Origin: Bacillota bacterium
Lineage (GTDB): Bacteria > Bacillota > UBA4882 > UBA8346
Assembly (NCBI GenBank): GCA_023429995.1
Contig: JAEZCE010000019.1
Span: 1-64,000, forward strand
Length of the DNA: 64,000 nucleotides
Direction of reading: 5' to 3'
Shown here piece by piece: positions 23,053 to 30,851 of the stretch (positions within the stretch are counted from its first letter, which is position 1; each line of letters opens with the position of its first letter). A program made the translations under genes and the position numbers. The notes under the pieces are model-generated. The model saw only the letters and a list, made by a program, of their open reading frames with translations, was not told the origin of the DNA and did not search any database.

Positions 23053-23667
23053 TTATATTTCCTCCCTCTTAAACTTCCTGATATATGCCGCCGTTTCAAT
23101 CGGAAGATATTTGTCAACCGAAGCAGGTCCAGCATTATAAGCCCAAACCGCTTTCTCTACCGTCCCAAACCGTTCCAGTTGTTCCTCGAAATATGCTGCT
23201 CCGAATCGAATATTTGTTTTGATGTCAAATGGGTCTTCCAAACCGTGTTCCCAGCTAACTTGCATCAATCCGTAGCAATTAGCCCAACTTACAGCATATT
23301 GATAAAACTTTGACTCAATTTCAATTATTCTCGCTGTTAATTCTGGGTATTTCGTCTTCATAATCGCCTCATATATCTCCTGACTATGGCTACGGTTTCG
23401 ATACATGATTTTCTTCACCGGTGCTACCACATTCTTGATATAGTCTTGCTGCTTGTTTATTAATTGCCGCTGATTCTCGTTTTCTTGCTGCAATTTAATT
23501 ACCCGTGGATCGTGGTCGTATTGGTAAGTTAAAAACCACATAAATAATGATGATAATCCAAGCCAAAATAAAACTATTTTTTGATACCGTCTTCTTTCAT
23601 ACCAATAAACCGCCTGATTATATTTCATACATGAATGATGTATTGCATATTTGATATATGGATTCAT
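23053..23667 (-). CDS. Membrane-anchored lytic transglycosylase (SLT domain)
   Basis: 204 residues from ATG at 23667 (AGGAGG nine nt upstream). Basic N-terminus, TM helix about residues 30-50 (IVLFWLGLSSLFMWFLTYQY), coiled linker, then an SLT domain from about residue 105: ARIIEIESKFYQYAVSWANCYGLMQVSW with catalytic Glu, and YFEEQLERFGTVEKAVWAYNAGP. Cleaves peptidoglycan glycan strands. It lies among early/middle genes rather than in a lysis cassette and is anchored by its N-terminus, which suggests a cell-wall role other than lysis. Confidence 0.8.
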   Translation of the reverse strand: MNPYIKYAIHHSCMKYNQAVYWYERRRYQKIVLFWLGLSSLFMWFLTYQYDHDPRVIKLQQENENQRQLINKQQDYIKNVVAPVKKIMYRNRSHSQEIYEAIMKTKYPELTARIIEIESKFYQYAVSWANCYGLMQVSWEHGLEDPFDIKTNIRFGAAYFEEQLERFGTVEKAVWAYNAGPASVDKYLPIETAAYIRKFKREEI

Positions 23668-23684
23668 GGAGTTAGACCTCCTTT

Positions 23685-23888
23685 TCAAGTTTGATGTTTC
23701 ATTGCTCTCTCGTATTCACGTTTTACATAATCTTGATGCACTGTTATCTTACACGGCCTCGTTCTAAAATTTTGGCAAGTTGATCTATCACAGGCATAGC
23801 AATCTTTTTTTATAACACCGTGGCATGAAAAACATGGACATCCGAAAGCATTGTTACAACCTTCGACATGGATTTTTTCTCTCGGCAT
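23685..23888 (-). CDS. Cys-rich phage protein (67 aa)
   Basis: MPREKIHVEGCNNAFGCPCF and ACDRSTCQNFRTRPCKI, with nine Cys and two His, so probably binds two metal ions. Its first 35 nt overlap the end of the adenine methyltransferase gene. Unknown function. Confidence 0.6.
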   Translation of the reverse strand: MPREKIHVEGCNNAFGCPCFSCHGVIKKDCYACDRSTCQNFRTRPCKITVHQDYVKREYERAMKHQT

Positions 23889-24396
23889 TCAAAACCGCTT
23901 CCTTTCTTGGCTTGTCCGGCCTTTTTACACTGATAACTTTTGGTTCAATCCTTGGCCCATAGATTGCAATCATCGATCCAAATTTAGGAGCACCTTTTTT
24001 ATTACCATCAAAACTAATGCGCCCCCGAACTAATCGTATTTCTGCCTTACCGATCACCCATTCATGAAACCACTTGGTCGAGATATCGGCAGGAAGTAAG
24101 CAAACCACCGTGCAACCTTTTTGTGATTCCTCATAAGCTTTTTTGACCCACGGTAATGGATTACTGTATGGTGGATTCATAAAGCATTTATTTTCAGCGT
24201 GTTTTCCGGTTTTAACATTATATAAATTCCAGCTTCTGTCTAATGCACTGAACTCTTTACTCCAAAACAGGCCGCATTTCGTATTTTCTTGGCTTGCTGC
24301 TACATCCAGTTCAAAATTAAATTCCTCATCCAGCCAATCAAATATATATTGTGGAGTTTCCCAAAGATCGTTTGCCAATTCCAATCCCTCCCCCAC
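23854..24396 (-). CDS. Phage DNA N6-adenine methyltransferase (Dam-like)
   Basis: About 175 residues. Matches the phage N-6-adenine methyltransferase group: NDLWETPQYIFDWLDEEFNFELDVAAS, catalytic CFMNPPYSNPLPWVKKAYEES (NPPY), VVCLLPADISTKWFHEWV and RLVRGRISFDG. The indicated GTG start is uncertain; a TTG four to six codons inside is better spaced from GGAGG (M/LANDLWETP). First part overlaps the preceding helical gene. Probably modifies phage DNA. Confidence 0.85.
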   Translation of the reverse strand: MGEGLELANDLWETPQYIFDWLDEEFNFELDVAASQENTKCGLFWSKEFSALDRSWNLYNVKTGKHAENKCFMNPPYSNPLPWVKKAYEESQKGCTVVCLLPADISTKWFHEWVIGKAEIRLVRGRISFDGNKKGAPKFGSMIAIYGPRIEPKVISVKRPDKPRKEAVLNAERKNPCRRL

Positions 24397-24691
24397 CGCT
24401 TCTTTCTCTTTGTAAATTACGGCTTATTACCTTTTCTTCTCTTAATGCGTACAATATTGATAGCGACAATCTCTTTTTAAGGCTTTCCAAAAGTTCCTTA
24501 TCTTGCCTTTTTGATTGCAGCTCGTGAAGCAAGCCATCGGCTAAGATAATCGCTTTTTCATACATGATCAATTGCGCCTTTAAATCGTTGTTTTCTTTCG
24601 ATAAATCACGTATTTGGCACCTAAAGCTCCACCAATCACGCTTTATCTTTTCGATGTTGCTTGGTATTGCCGGTTTGCTTGTTGTTTGCAT
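24338..24691 (-). CDS. Coiled-coil phage protein (117 aa)
   Basis: Helical: KIKRDWWSFRCQIRDLSKEN, DLKAQLIMYEKAII and ELLESLKKRLSLSILYAL. Ends in a Gly-rich segment that overlaps the adenine methyltransferase start. No domain recognised. Sits directly downstream of the helicase gene. Confidence 0.55.
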   Translation of the reverse strand: MQTTSKPAIPSNIEKIKRDWWSFRCQIRDLSKENNDLKAQLIMYEKAIILADGLLHELQSKRQDKELLESLKKRLSLSILYALREEKVISRNLQRERSGGGGIGIGKRSLGNSTIYI

Positions 24692-24789
24692 CGTTTCACC
24701 TGCTTAAATATTAATTTTGTTAATTTTCAATATATATGAATATTTATATGAAACCATCCCTGGTAATAGGGCCGTCCGTGTATGAAATT

Positions 24790-26085
24790 TTAAACTTTCA
24801 CTCTTGGATAAGAATCCGTAACAAATTGTGATGTCTTCTTATCGAATTTAAACTTCAAATCAAAATCCGATGGCCCATATCGATTCTTTGCAATTGTTCC
24901 AGTAATTAATTCTGGCGGATTCTTCGGATCCTGCCAAAGAAATAGAATCGCGCTCGCGACTTGCTCAATATTCCCCGATTCATTCAAATCTGACATAATC
25001 GGCTTTGGATTCTTTCTCTTTTCAACTTCGCGGTTTAATTGGCAAATAAGAATAAGTGGAATATTTACCGCCCGGGTAATTTTTTTAATCACCCGCAAGG
25101 TCCGGTTAATATCTTGCCGGGTGTTGCCGGATTCCTTTTCCGGCTCAATCAACTGCAAATAATCGATAACTGCGGCTTTGATTCCAAGTTTCTTTTTTAA
25201 CTTCCTGAGCCTTACCAATATTTGAGAGGCTTTCATTTCTGTGGAATCATCAACGATTATTTTCAATTCGTTGATATCTGCTGCCGCCCGGGTCAATTTA
25301 TCGATATCGGTCATCTTTAAAAGCCGAACGTTTCTAAATGCCATTGAATCAACTTGGCTTTCCTGTGCTAACATTTTACCTTTAAGTTGATCCCGGGACA
25401 TCTCCAAGGATCCGAAATAGACTGGACCATAATTTTCTGCAATATGTTTTGCCACATTTAAAGAAAAGGTTGTTTTCCCGGTCCCGGGCCTTGCCGCCAA
25501 AATTGTAATGGTGTCAGGATCCAATCCTCCAAGAACATAATCAAGGTCATCGTAGCCGGTTTTTAATCCGATAATTGATTTACCACTCTTCATCTTTTCT
25601 TCCAAGTTCTCAACGAATTCTAAGCAGTTATCGCCAATATAATTGATTTTGTCTTGGGTTGAATGTTTATCCAGCATCTCGGAAAGTTCCAGGGATCCTT
25701 TTGACATTACCTCGTCGGGTTCTTCACCGTTCGTAAGTTGCTGAATCTGGTCCCGGAAAATATTAATTCCTTGCCTCGCCAAACTTTGCTTTTTTACCAT
25801 CGTTGCATGTTCAAAAATCTTCCCGGGATCCGGATATGAATTCATTAATTCAACCAAATAAGCCATATTGATCAGCTTACTTTTTGCCCGTTCAATCACT
25901 GCAACCGGTGATATTTCCGTGTTTTCAATGACACACTCTTTAAAAACAGTCCATAGCTCCCGGTCGCGTTCGGAGTAAAAATCTTTCGCGATTAAATAAT
26001 CTTGGACCTCATCAAAGGATCCGTTCCAGGTTAAGACAGTTCCCAATACTACCCGAGAAGGTTCGGGGTCGTTTATATTAATCAT
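24790..26085 (-). CDS. Replicative DNA helicase, DnaB family
   Basis: 431 residues. N-terminal primase-interacting domain (SRVVLGTVLTWNGSFDEVQDYL), then RecA-like core: Walker A AARPGTGKTTFSLN (about 190-203), Walker B AAVIDYLQLI, and CQLNREVEKRKNPKPIMSDL with arginine-finger region GNIEQVASAILFL. Slightly short at the N-terminus, as in phages. Adjacent to the Lin1244/DnaD-type initiator, forming the phage replisome loading unit. Confidence 0.93.
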   Translation of the reverse strand: MININDPEPSRVVLGTVLTWNGSFDEVQDYLIAKDFYSERDRELWTVFKECVIENTEISPVAVIERAKSKLINMAYLVELMNSYPDPGKIFEHATMVKKQSLARQGINIFRDQIQQLTNGEEPDEVMSKGSLELSEMLDKHSTQDKINYIGDNCLEFVENLEEKMKSGKSIIGLKTGYDDLDYVLGGLDPDTITILAARPGTGKTTFSLNVAKHIAENYGPVYFGSLEMSRDQLKGKMLAQESQVDSMAFRNVRLLKMTDIDKLTRAAADINELKIIVDDSTEMKASQILVRLRKLKKKLGIKAAVIDYLQLIEPEKESGNTRQDINRTLRVIKKITRAVNIPLILICQLNREVEKRKNPKPIMSDLNESGNIEQVASAILFLWQDPKNPPELITGTIAKNRYGPSDFDLKFKFDKKTSQFVTDSYPRVKV

Positions 26086-26861
26086 GTTTCACCTCTGGCC
26101 GCCTTGAGATATTCTTGTAATTCGTTATCCCGGGAATCATCCGACACCGGTTGCGGATCCTTTTTAAGCGATTCCAAATCAATTATGGTCTTAATTCCTT
26201 TGCTAAACCAATCACGAAGAATAGTCTCGATGTATTTCATACTCCTAGCGTTATGAGTCACCGCTTCGGTTATGGCTGACACTATAACATCTGCTGACAT
26301 GTCATTTAACCAATCTCCTAATTTCTCCGCTTCAATTTGAGTAATCGAATGAATATTTTGGTTGAATATTCCAACCACTTTTTTAAAATCGTCATCGTCG
26401 GAAGAAGATCTACTTTCTTTTACTTTACTTTCTTTTACTTTACTTGGATTCTTACATGGATTCTGTGTGGAATCCATTTGGATTCCATTTGGATCGTTGG
26501 TTAATAATTTTTGCTTACTCCATCTTACTTTGTTGGCATTTCTGGCCCTCTCTGATCTTTCAAAATACGGTTGCAGGTATAAAATCAATTTAGGGCTAAA
26601 AAAATTGTGTTCCTCGTCAACGTCAAACAATTGGTAATTACAAACTACAGTTCTAACTTTGGCCTCACTTGTTCCGAATTCGTCGGCCAATAAATCAATT
26701 TCATCAAGAGGATATCTCATGTCGGTTTGTTCCCTGAGAGTTTCAAGAAGCATGAAGTATATTCCGTATCCTTCAATTCCTAATTCCTTGATTACTCGCT
26801 TGATTTTCCGATCATGCCTCGCGTTACAAAAGTGAGGGAAATAATAAGCGTCCTTGTCCAT
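26082..26861 (-). CDS. Phage replication initiator, Lin1244/DnaD type
   Basis: 259 residues. N-terminal Lin1244/Lin1753-like wHTH: MDKDAYYFPHFCNARHDRKI, KELGIEGYGIYFMLLETLRE, then RARNANKVRWSKQ. A C-terminal DnaD-like domain follows: IEAEKLGDWLNDMSADVIVSAI and YIETILRDWFSKGI. Proteins of this plan bind the phage origin and load DnaB, encoded next to it with a 4-nt overlap. The linker is Lys/Glu/Ser repeated and its DNA carries iteron-like repeats (26413-26495), suggesting an internal origin. Confidence 0.85.
   Translation of the reverse strand: MDKDAYYFPHFCNARHDRKIKRVIKELGIEGYGIYFMLLETLREQTDMRYPLDEIDLLADEFGTSEAKVRTVVCNYQLFDVDEEHNFFSPKLILYLQPYFERSERARNANKVRWSKQKLLTNDPNGIQMDSTQNPCKNPSKVKESKVKESRSSSDDDDFKKVVGIFNQNIHSITQIEAEKLGDWLNDMSADVIVSAITEAVTHNARSMKYIETILRDWFSKGIKTIIDLESLKKDPQPVSDDSRDNELQEYLKAARGET
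26413..26495. repeat. Iteron-like repeats inside the initiator gene (candidate phage origin)
   Basis: A perfect 15-nt tandem pair (26413-26442, encoding KVKES twice) is followed by a CCATTTGGAT tandem pair and several GGATTC/GAATCC inverted copies. Lambda-type phages place their origin iterons inside the initiator gene, so this is a reasonable origin candidate. Confidence 0.4.
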
Positions 26862-26865
26862 TCAT

Positions 26866-27015
26866 TCACCCCTTGTTCAGCTCCGAAGTTGCCTTTTTAA
26901 CAAAGCTTTCCATTACCTCATCCCTGATCCGGGCTACTTCCTTGGGATTATGAATCATTGATGTTAACCAAGATTCAATCACCATTTCCGCCACTCGTTT
27001 ATAAATTGATTCCAT
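26866..27015 (-). CDS. Small helical phage protein (49 aa)
   Basis: MESIYKRVAEMVIESWLTSM then EVARIRDEVMESFVKKATSEL. Purely helical; its start is coupled to the MWVARD gene and it ends 5 nt before the initiator start. Possibly a small partner of replication proteins; unknown. Confidence 0.55.
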   Translation of the reverse strand: MESIYKRVAEMVIESWLTSMIHNPKEVARIRDEVMESFVKKATSELNKG

Positions 27016-27200
27016 TATCTTTTTACCTCCACCAGTTCAACTTCTATAGGTTCATCTTCCCATTTGAGATTTGACAATAATCCGTCTTGCATTTTTCGCG
27101 CACAATCAGAACCAAGGCTAACTCCCCAACAAAATTCAATTCTCTCTGGTTTATTTTGATATGACCATAATGAACCGTCCATATCTCTCGCTACCCACAT
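27015..27200 (-). CDS. Phage protein, MWVARD family (61 aa)
   Basis: MWVARDMDGSLWSYQNKPER, LKWEDEPIEVELVEV. Paralogue of the gene at 22615-22830, separated by more than 4 kb within the same early region. Unknown function. Confidence 0.65.
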   Translation of the reverse strand: MWVARDMDGSLWSYQNKPERIEFCWGVSLGSDCARKMQDGLLSNLKWEDEPIEVELVEVKR

Positions 27201-27409
27201 TATCTTTTTACCTCCAATTTATCCATCTTGCAACACTCTGGGCTGCAATAACCGCCATTGTGATTAGTCATATTGTTGCAAGATTTTCTCAAACATTTTT
27301 TCAAGGGCTTTTTGTATTTTGGTTTATAAAACATATCGTAGGAGTAACCGTAAGATTGCAATGCAGCGCCTAAACTCAGAAGCCCTCCAAAGTTGTGTAA
27401 ATCACTCAT
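27200..27409 (-). CDS. Small Cys-containing phage protein (69 aa)
   Basis: MSDLHNFGGLLSLGAALQSY, then KPLKKCLRKSCNNMTNHNGGYCSPEC. The last part is a phage-type zinc knuckle ('C...gC.n......yCs.eC'). Overlaps neighbours by 1-4 nt. Unknown function. Confidence 0.6.
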   Translation of the reverse strand: MSDLHNFGGLLSLGAALQSYGYSYDMFYKPKYKKPLKKCLRKSCNNMTNHNGGYCSPECCKMDKLEVKR

Positions 27410-27849
27410 TTCTTCTCCCCCTCCTCGATTCGGAAACGGGCTTTTGTATCACATAAATTACAGTTACCGCAATCTATAACTCTTCCATATATTGGACAAA
27501 TTTTAATTTCCTTTTCCTCATCAACAGGGGCAGAATATGTGAGCAATCTTTTGAATTCAGCATCAAAATAATCCCGATCTGATTTGGTCATAGGACCCCA
27601 CAACACAAATTCTTGGATTATTTTCCTAAACTCCCCGATTTCCGTTAAAATTTCTGCTATTTCCGCGGTGTCTTGTTTTATGATCTTGTGAGCCTTATCA
27701 AGTTGGGATTGCGAATCTTCAATAATTGTTAGTTTGCTTATTCTCTCATTGGGCTCCCATTGATCGTAATCAATACACGCTGCCAAAGATGGCATCTGGC
27801 AATAACCATCAAAATAGTTATAACAATTCTCACACCTTTTATCTTCCAT
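27406..27849 (-). CDS. Phage protein with two Cys clusters and coiled coil (147 aa)
   Basis: ATG at 27849 preferred (AGGAGG). Begins MEDKRCENCYNYFDGYCQMP, followed by a long helix (HKIIKQDTAEIAEILTEIGEF) and ends with ICPIYGRVIDCGNCNLCD. Two metal-binding termini flank a helical middle. No named family. Confidence 0.55.
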   Translation of the reverse strand: MEDKRCENCYNYFDGYCQMPSLAACIDYDQWEPNERISKLTIIEDSQSQLDKAHKIIKQDTAEIAEILTEIGEFRKIIQEFVLWGPMTKSDRDYFDAEFKRLLTYSAPVDEEKEIKICPIYGRVIDCGNCNLCDTKARFRIEEGEKK

Positions 27850-27900
27850 ACTTCCTCCTTCCATCCAGAGTCAGCCGGGGCTGGCCCTGGAAGTGGTTAT

Positions 27901-28224
27901 TTAAGATTCCTTTGCCTTGTCCAAAAATTGAACATAGTTCGCAACAACTTCAGGGCTCTTGTGTTTTTGACCGTCCTTTTCATAGTTGTTTATCTGTAAT
28001 CTGCCTTCAACACCAACCAACCGGCCTTTTTTAAGATGCTCGGAAACCAATTCGGCCTGTTTTTGCCAACAAATTATTTTGATAAAATCAGTCTCGCGTT
28101 CTCCATTTGCATCCTTTGTCGGTCTGTCAACGGCCAAATCAAAATTCGCAACCGCAACGCCGTTTGGAGTATAGCGAAGTTCAGGGTCGCGGGTTAATCT
28201 TCCGATAAGTGCGATGTGATTCAT
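27901..28224 (-). CDS. ssb: Single-stranded DNA-binding protein
   Basis: 107 residues. Complete OB-fold SSB: MNHIALIGRLTRDPELRYTP, VANFDLAVDRP, TDFIKIICWQKQAELV, GRLVGVEGRLQINNYEKDG and VVANYVQFLD. Lacks the acidic C-terminal tail that recruits partners in longer SSBs (ends KAKES). It is coupled by 4 nt to the exonuclease gene, making a recombination block with the upstream annealing-protein candidate. Confidence 0.93.
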   Translation of the reverse strand: MNHIALIGRLTRDPELRYTPNGVAVANFDLAVDRPTKDANGERETDFIKIICWQKQAELVSEHLKKGRLVGVEGRLQINNYEKDGQKHKSPEVVANYVQFLDKAKES

Positions 28225-29156
28225 TGCTTTCCTCCGGTTAATTTAGTAATTTTGTATTTCATATAAGTTTTTTCTGGAACCGTGTAACCTTTCGAGGTTA
28301 TTTCTTTACCAAGTATCAAATAGTCTCCAATGGTTAATTTGTAACGTCCGCCTAACTTTTCTTTAATAGCCTTATCAAGTTCAACATATTCTTTACGTGC
28401 TTCATTTAAAGATCCAGCTCGTTCCAACATTTCCAAAAGTTCATCATCGTTTACAAATTCAAGTTCTGCCCGGTTTGCCGGAGGCAAACAAATATGATCG
28501 AATGGGCAATGTTCACAAGTTGAAAGATCATCGATACATTCCGGCAAAGTTCCGGATTTTATATGTTCCTCAACCCGTTCGGTTTTTCGAAGAATGGATT
28601 CCATATACTCTAAATCTAGCTTTACCGGAATAATCTTCGGTTGGAATCTCGGGATTGACTTTAAATAAAAGAACCCTTCTTCTTCACCTTTTCCATATAG
28701 ATAAGTCATTAATTGCGCAGGATACTTTTTGATCCATGGTTTCTTGGAGTTAAAGAAATCTTCAATGGTGTTTAACCGTTCCCAATCTAAAATATTAAGC
28801 CCCTTAATTTCCCCGGTTCTGACAATTCCGTCTCCAAAGTCAACCCTGACATCCAAGTGCATTGATATTTTAGGCTTTAACTCCATCAATGCCTTATCTG
28901 GTTCTGGGCGGTAAACCCGGAATCCGGCATCTTCTAAATCTTTAATAGCTAAATCCTCAACAGCTCGTCCACCTTCAAAAACGAATTCCAATTCTGGGCC
29001 GTGAGGCTTTTTATCCATCCAATTTGTGACGGAATAAACCAGATATCTTTCGCATGGATGGCCGATTTCTGAAGCCCTAACACAATATTGAGGCATTATT
29101 TTAATGTTTTTGCGCTTGCCTTCGATGATTTTATTTTTGATTGTTTGACTGTCCAT
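28221..29156 (-). CDS. Cas4/AddB-like PD-(D/E)XK nuclease with Fe-S Cys
   Basis: 311 residues from ATG at 29156 (GAAGG upstream). RecB-family core: VRASEIGHPCERYLVYSVTNW with the first Cys, MHLDVRVDFGDGIVRTGEIKGLNILDW with Asp and Glu-x-Lys, PAQLMTYLYGKGEEEGFFYL. C-terminal CEHCPFDHIC provides three further Cys, completing a probable 4Fe-4S cluster as in Cas4/AddB. Expected to resect DNA ends for single-strand annealing. Not part of a CRISPR system: no repeats or cas genes nearby. Confidence 0.82.
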   Translation of the reverse strand: MDSQTIKNKIIEGKRKNIKIMPQYCVRASEIGHPCERYLVYSVTNWMDKKPHGPELEFVFEGGRAVEDLAIKDLEDAGFRVYRPEPDKALMELKPKISMHLDVRVDFGDGIVRTGEIKGLNILDWERLNTIEDFFNSKKPWIKKYPAQLMTYLYGKGEEEGFFYLKSIPRFQPKIIPVKLDLEYMESILRKTERVEEHIKSGTLPECIDDLSTCEHCPFDHICLPPANRAELEFVNDDELLEMLERAGSLNEARKEYVELDKAIKEKLGGRYKLTIGDYLILGKEITSKGYTVPEKTYMKYKITKLTGGKQ

Positions 29157-29925
29157 CGTGGCCCTTCTTCCATTCTTCATAGGCTTTCTTAACCTTTTCA
29201 TGGTTTACCGGGATGGCCTTTTCCGAGATATCCTCAAGTTTGGATTTACCCCGTATTTCTTTACCGTCTTGTCCGGTAAAAGAAGTTACTTTTTGTAACG
29301 CTGCGGCAAACTTGGCTTTATCGTCACCACACATTTCCATCAGCATGGATTCGATTTCATCCCGAAGCTTTTTACCGTCAGAAGACATTTCCTTTTTCTT
29401 AAAGTCAACCCTATTAACAGAATCCTTGTTAATTCCGGCTTCTTCTAAGTCTTCCCACGTCAAGTTCCTCAAGCCAAGTAACCTAGTAACCCCATTAGCA
29501 ATACAATTGGTAAGTGCCGACTTTTGAACATTACCCTTATTGATTTCTGAAATTGGTTTAGGATAATCTTTACTCCCGGCAAAGAACGGATCGCGGCTGG
29601 AACGCACTCCGATAACTTCAATTTCAACATTGCCAAGACTAAAATATCCTTTGTATTCATAGCGGTAATGGCCGTCTTCTTCAACTACATAAAGCGGTTG
29701 ATCGATGCGCCACGAAATACCAAATAATCTGGCAATTTTCTCGCTTCCCGACGCTTGCGGATATGGTTTCCCACCTTCATCGACCCAATCTTGAGGATTT
29801 GTAACCCTTAGCGACATAACCTTAATTTTTTTTACTGCTTCAATCCGCTTCTCTGCGTTTTGTGACGCTTCAATTAAGGCATCATCATAAATTGCTGGTA
29901 ACTGTTGGTTCACATTTTCGTCCAT
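29131..29925 (-). CDS. Candidate single-strand annealing/recombination protein
   Basis: 264 residues from ATG at 29925 (AGGAGG upstream). Segment WVDEGGKPYPQASGSEKIARLFGISW and KGNVQKSALTNCIANGVTRLLGLRNLTWEDLEEAGI recalls ssDNA annealing proteins of the Rad52/ERF/RecT style: a beta-sheet core with conserved Gly plus helices. Position next to an exonuclease and SSB is the classical recombination cassette. I cannot name the family with certainty, so function is an inference from sequence layout and context. C-terminus is Lys-rich. Confidence 0.5.
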   Translation of the reverse strand: MDENVNQQLPAIYDDALIEASQNAEKRIEAVKKIKVMSLRVTNPQDWVDEGGKPYPQASGSEKIARLFGISWRIDQPLYVVEEDGHYRYEYKGYFSLGNVEIEVIGVRSSRDPFFAGSKDYPKPISEINKGNVQKSALTNCIANGVTRLLGLRNLTWEDLEEAGINKDSVNRVDFKKKEMSSDGKKLRDEIESMLMEMCGDDKAKFAAALQKVTSFTGQDGKEIRGKSKLEDISEKAIPVNHEKVKKAYEEWKKGHDGQSNNQK

Positions 29926-30037
29926 CTTCATCCTCCTGGTTTTTATCTCCAAACAATATTTTCTCCGTCGGCTCGTCAAACTCATTAAGGTGAGCGGCTA
30001 AAATGCTTTGAAATAATGGATTTAGTTTGGGTTTCAT
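29885..30037 (-). CDS. Small phage protein (50 aa)
   Basis: MKPKLNPLFQSILAAHLNEF, acidic middle, no motif. ATGA overlap with the upstream gene and its end overlaps the annealing-protein gene. Coupled translation is likely; function unknown. Confidence 0.45.
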   Translation of the reverse strand: MKPKLNPLFQSILAAHLNEFDEPTEKILFGDKNQEDEDGRKCEPTVTSNL

Positions 30038-30252
30038 GATTCTCTATCCCTCACATATTGCTTAATAAATTTCAGGTCCATTACATCCAGGAATTGAACT
30101 TGGTTGCTCTCGGTTACAAGAGAACCGGGATCCACTTGATCAGATATCTCTTTGGCGATTGCATCCCAATTAGCGACGCAAAAAGCTTTGATGGTTAAAA
30201 ATACTCCTTTGGGATCTATTTCCGACGATGCGCATTTGATGGTTAAATTCAT
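30034..30252 (-). CDS. Small phage protein (72 aa)
   Basis: ATG at 30252 chosen because GGGGGAG precedes it. MNLTIKCASSEIDPKGVFLT then VANWDAIAKEISDQVDPGSLV. Alternating strand/helix. Role not known; adjacent to the recombination cassette. Confidence 0.5.
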   Translation of the reverse strand: MNLTIKCASSEIDPKGVFLTIKAFCVANWDAIAKEISDQVDPGSLVTESNQVQFLDVMDLKFIKQYVRDRES

Positions 30253-30566
30253 AAGTATCTCCCCCTTGTCCAAGAAACAAACCATCGAATTATACTTGGA
30301 GCGTAATTTCTAACTCCACTGCATCCATTACATATTCCCAAATATGGGCTTTCATGCTTGTGTTTACATGAGTAACAATTGATATGCATGTACCTCCCGA
30401 TCAGCGATTTAAGCCAAACTTTAACTTTTAGGGCTGAAATGTTTATCTTATTAAATAACCAATAAAGAAAACAAAATCGAAATTTGTTATATCCAGAACA
30501 GTTTTTACATGGTTCCTCGATAATGTCTTTGCAGTAATCTTTGCAAAGATAACAAACTTGGTTCAT
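30249..30566 (-). CDS. Two-cluster Cys protein (105 aa)
   Basis: N-terminal CYLCKDYCKDIIEEPCKNCSG and C-terminal CYSCKHKHESPYLGICNGCSG frame a hydrophobic, basic middle (FCFLYWLFNKINISALKVKVW). The two clusters are related to each other, as if duplicated. ATGA overlap downstream. Unknown. Confidence 0.6.
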   Translation of the reverse strand: MNQVCYLCKDYCKDIIEEPCKNCSGYNKFRFCFLYWLFNKINISALKVKVWLKSLIGRYMHINCYSCKHKHESPYLGICNGCSGVRNYAPSIIRWFVSWTRGRYL

Positions 30567-30703
30567 TTATTTTCCTCCTCCTTCTTTTTCTTCACAAACA
30601 TCCCGCATAACACGTCATTCATCAATTCTTGTTCCAGGTCGCTCGGTTCAATCGGATCGTAATCGTCGGTAATATCATTTAAGTGGCGGATGAAGTTAAT
30701 CAT
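30563..30703 (-). CDS. Small acidic phage protein (46 aa)
   Basis: MINFIRHLNDITDDYDPIEP, acidic and helical, ends KKKKEEENK. Overlaps the next start. Unknown. Confidence 0.5.
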   Translation of the reverse strand: MINFIRHLNDITDDYDPIEPSDLEQELMNDVLCGMFVKKKKEEENK

Positions 30704-30851
30704 CGAAATCATCTTCTTTTAACCATTCCATTGCATCGCTGTATCCGCCCCAATTATCAACCCCAGCACATTCAAGGGCATTTAATTTCCTTTCGGATTT
30801 CAAAAGATCCTCGTATCTCGTTTTATCAATCATTACCTGGCTGTTTTCCAT
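30696..30851 (-). CDS. Small phage protein (51 aa)
   Basis: MENSQVMIDKTRYEDLLKSE then WGGYSDAMEWLKEDDFDD. AAGGAGG nine nt before the ATG. Recalls small phage proteins with 'KtrYeeLlkse..L.aLe..GVdnW.gY..A'. Function unknown. Confidence 0.6.
   Translation of the reverse strand: MENSQVMIDKTRYEDLLKSERKLNALECAGVDNWGGYSDAMEWLKEDDFDD

Noticed and set aside
28221..29156. Cas4 as evidence for a CRISPR system
   Set aside because: No repeat array and no other cas genes; the context is a phage recombination cassette.
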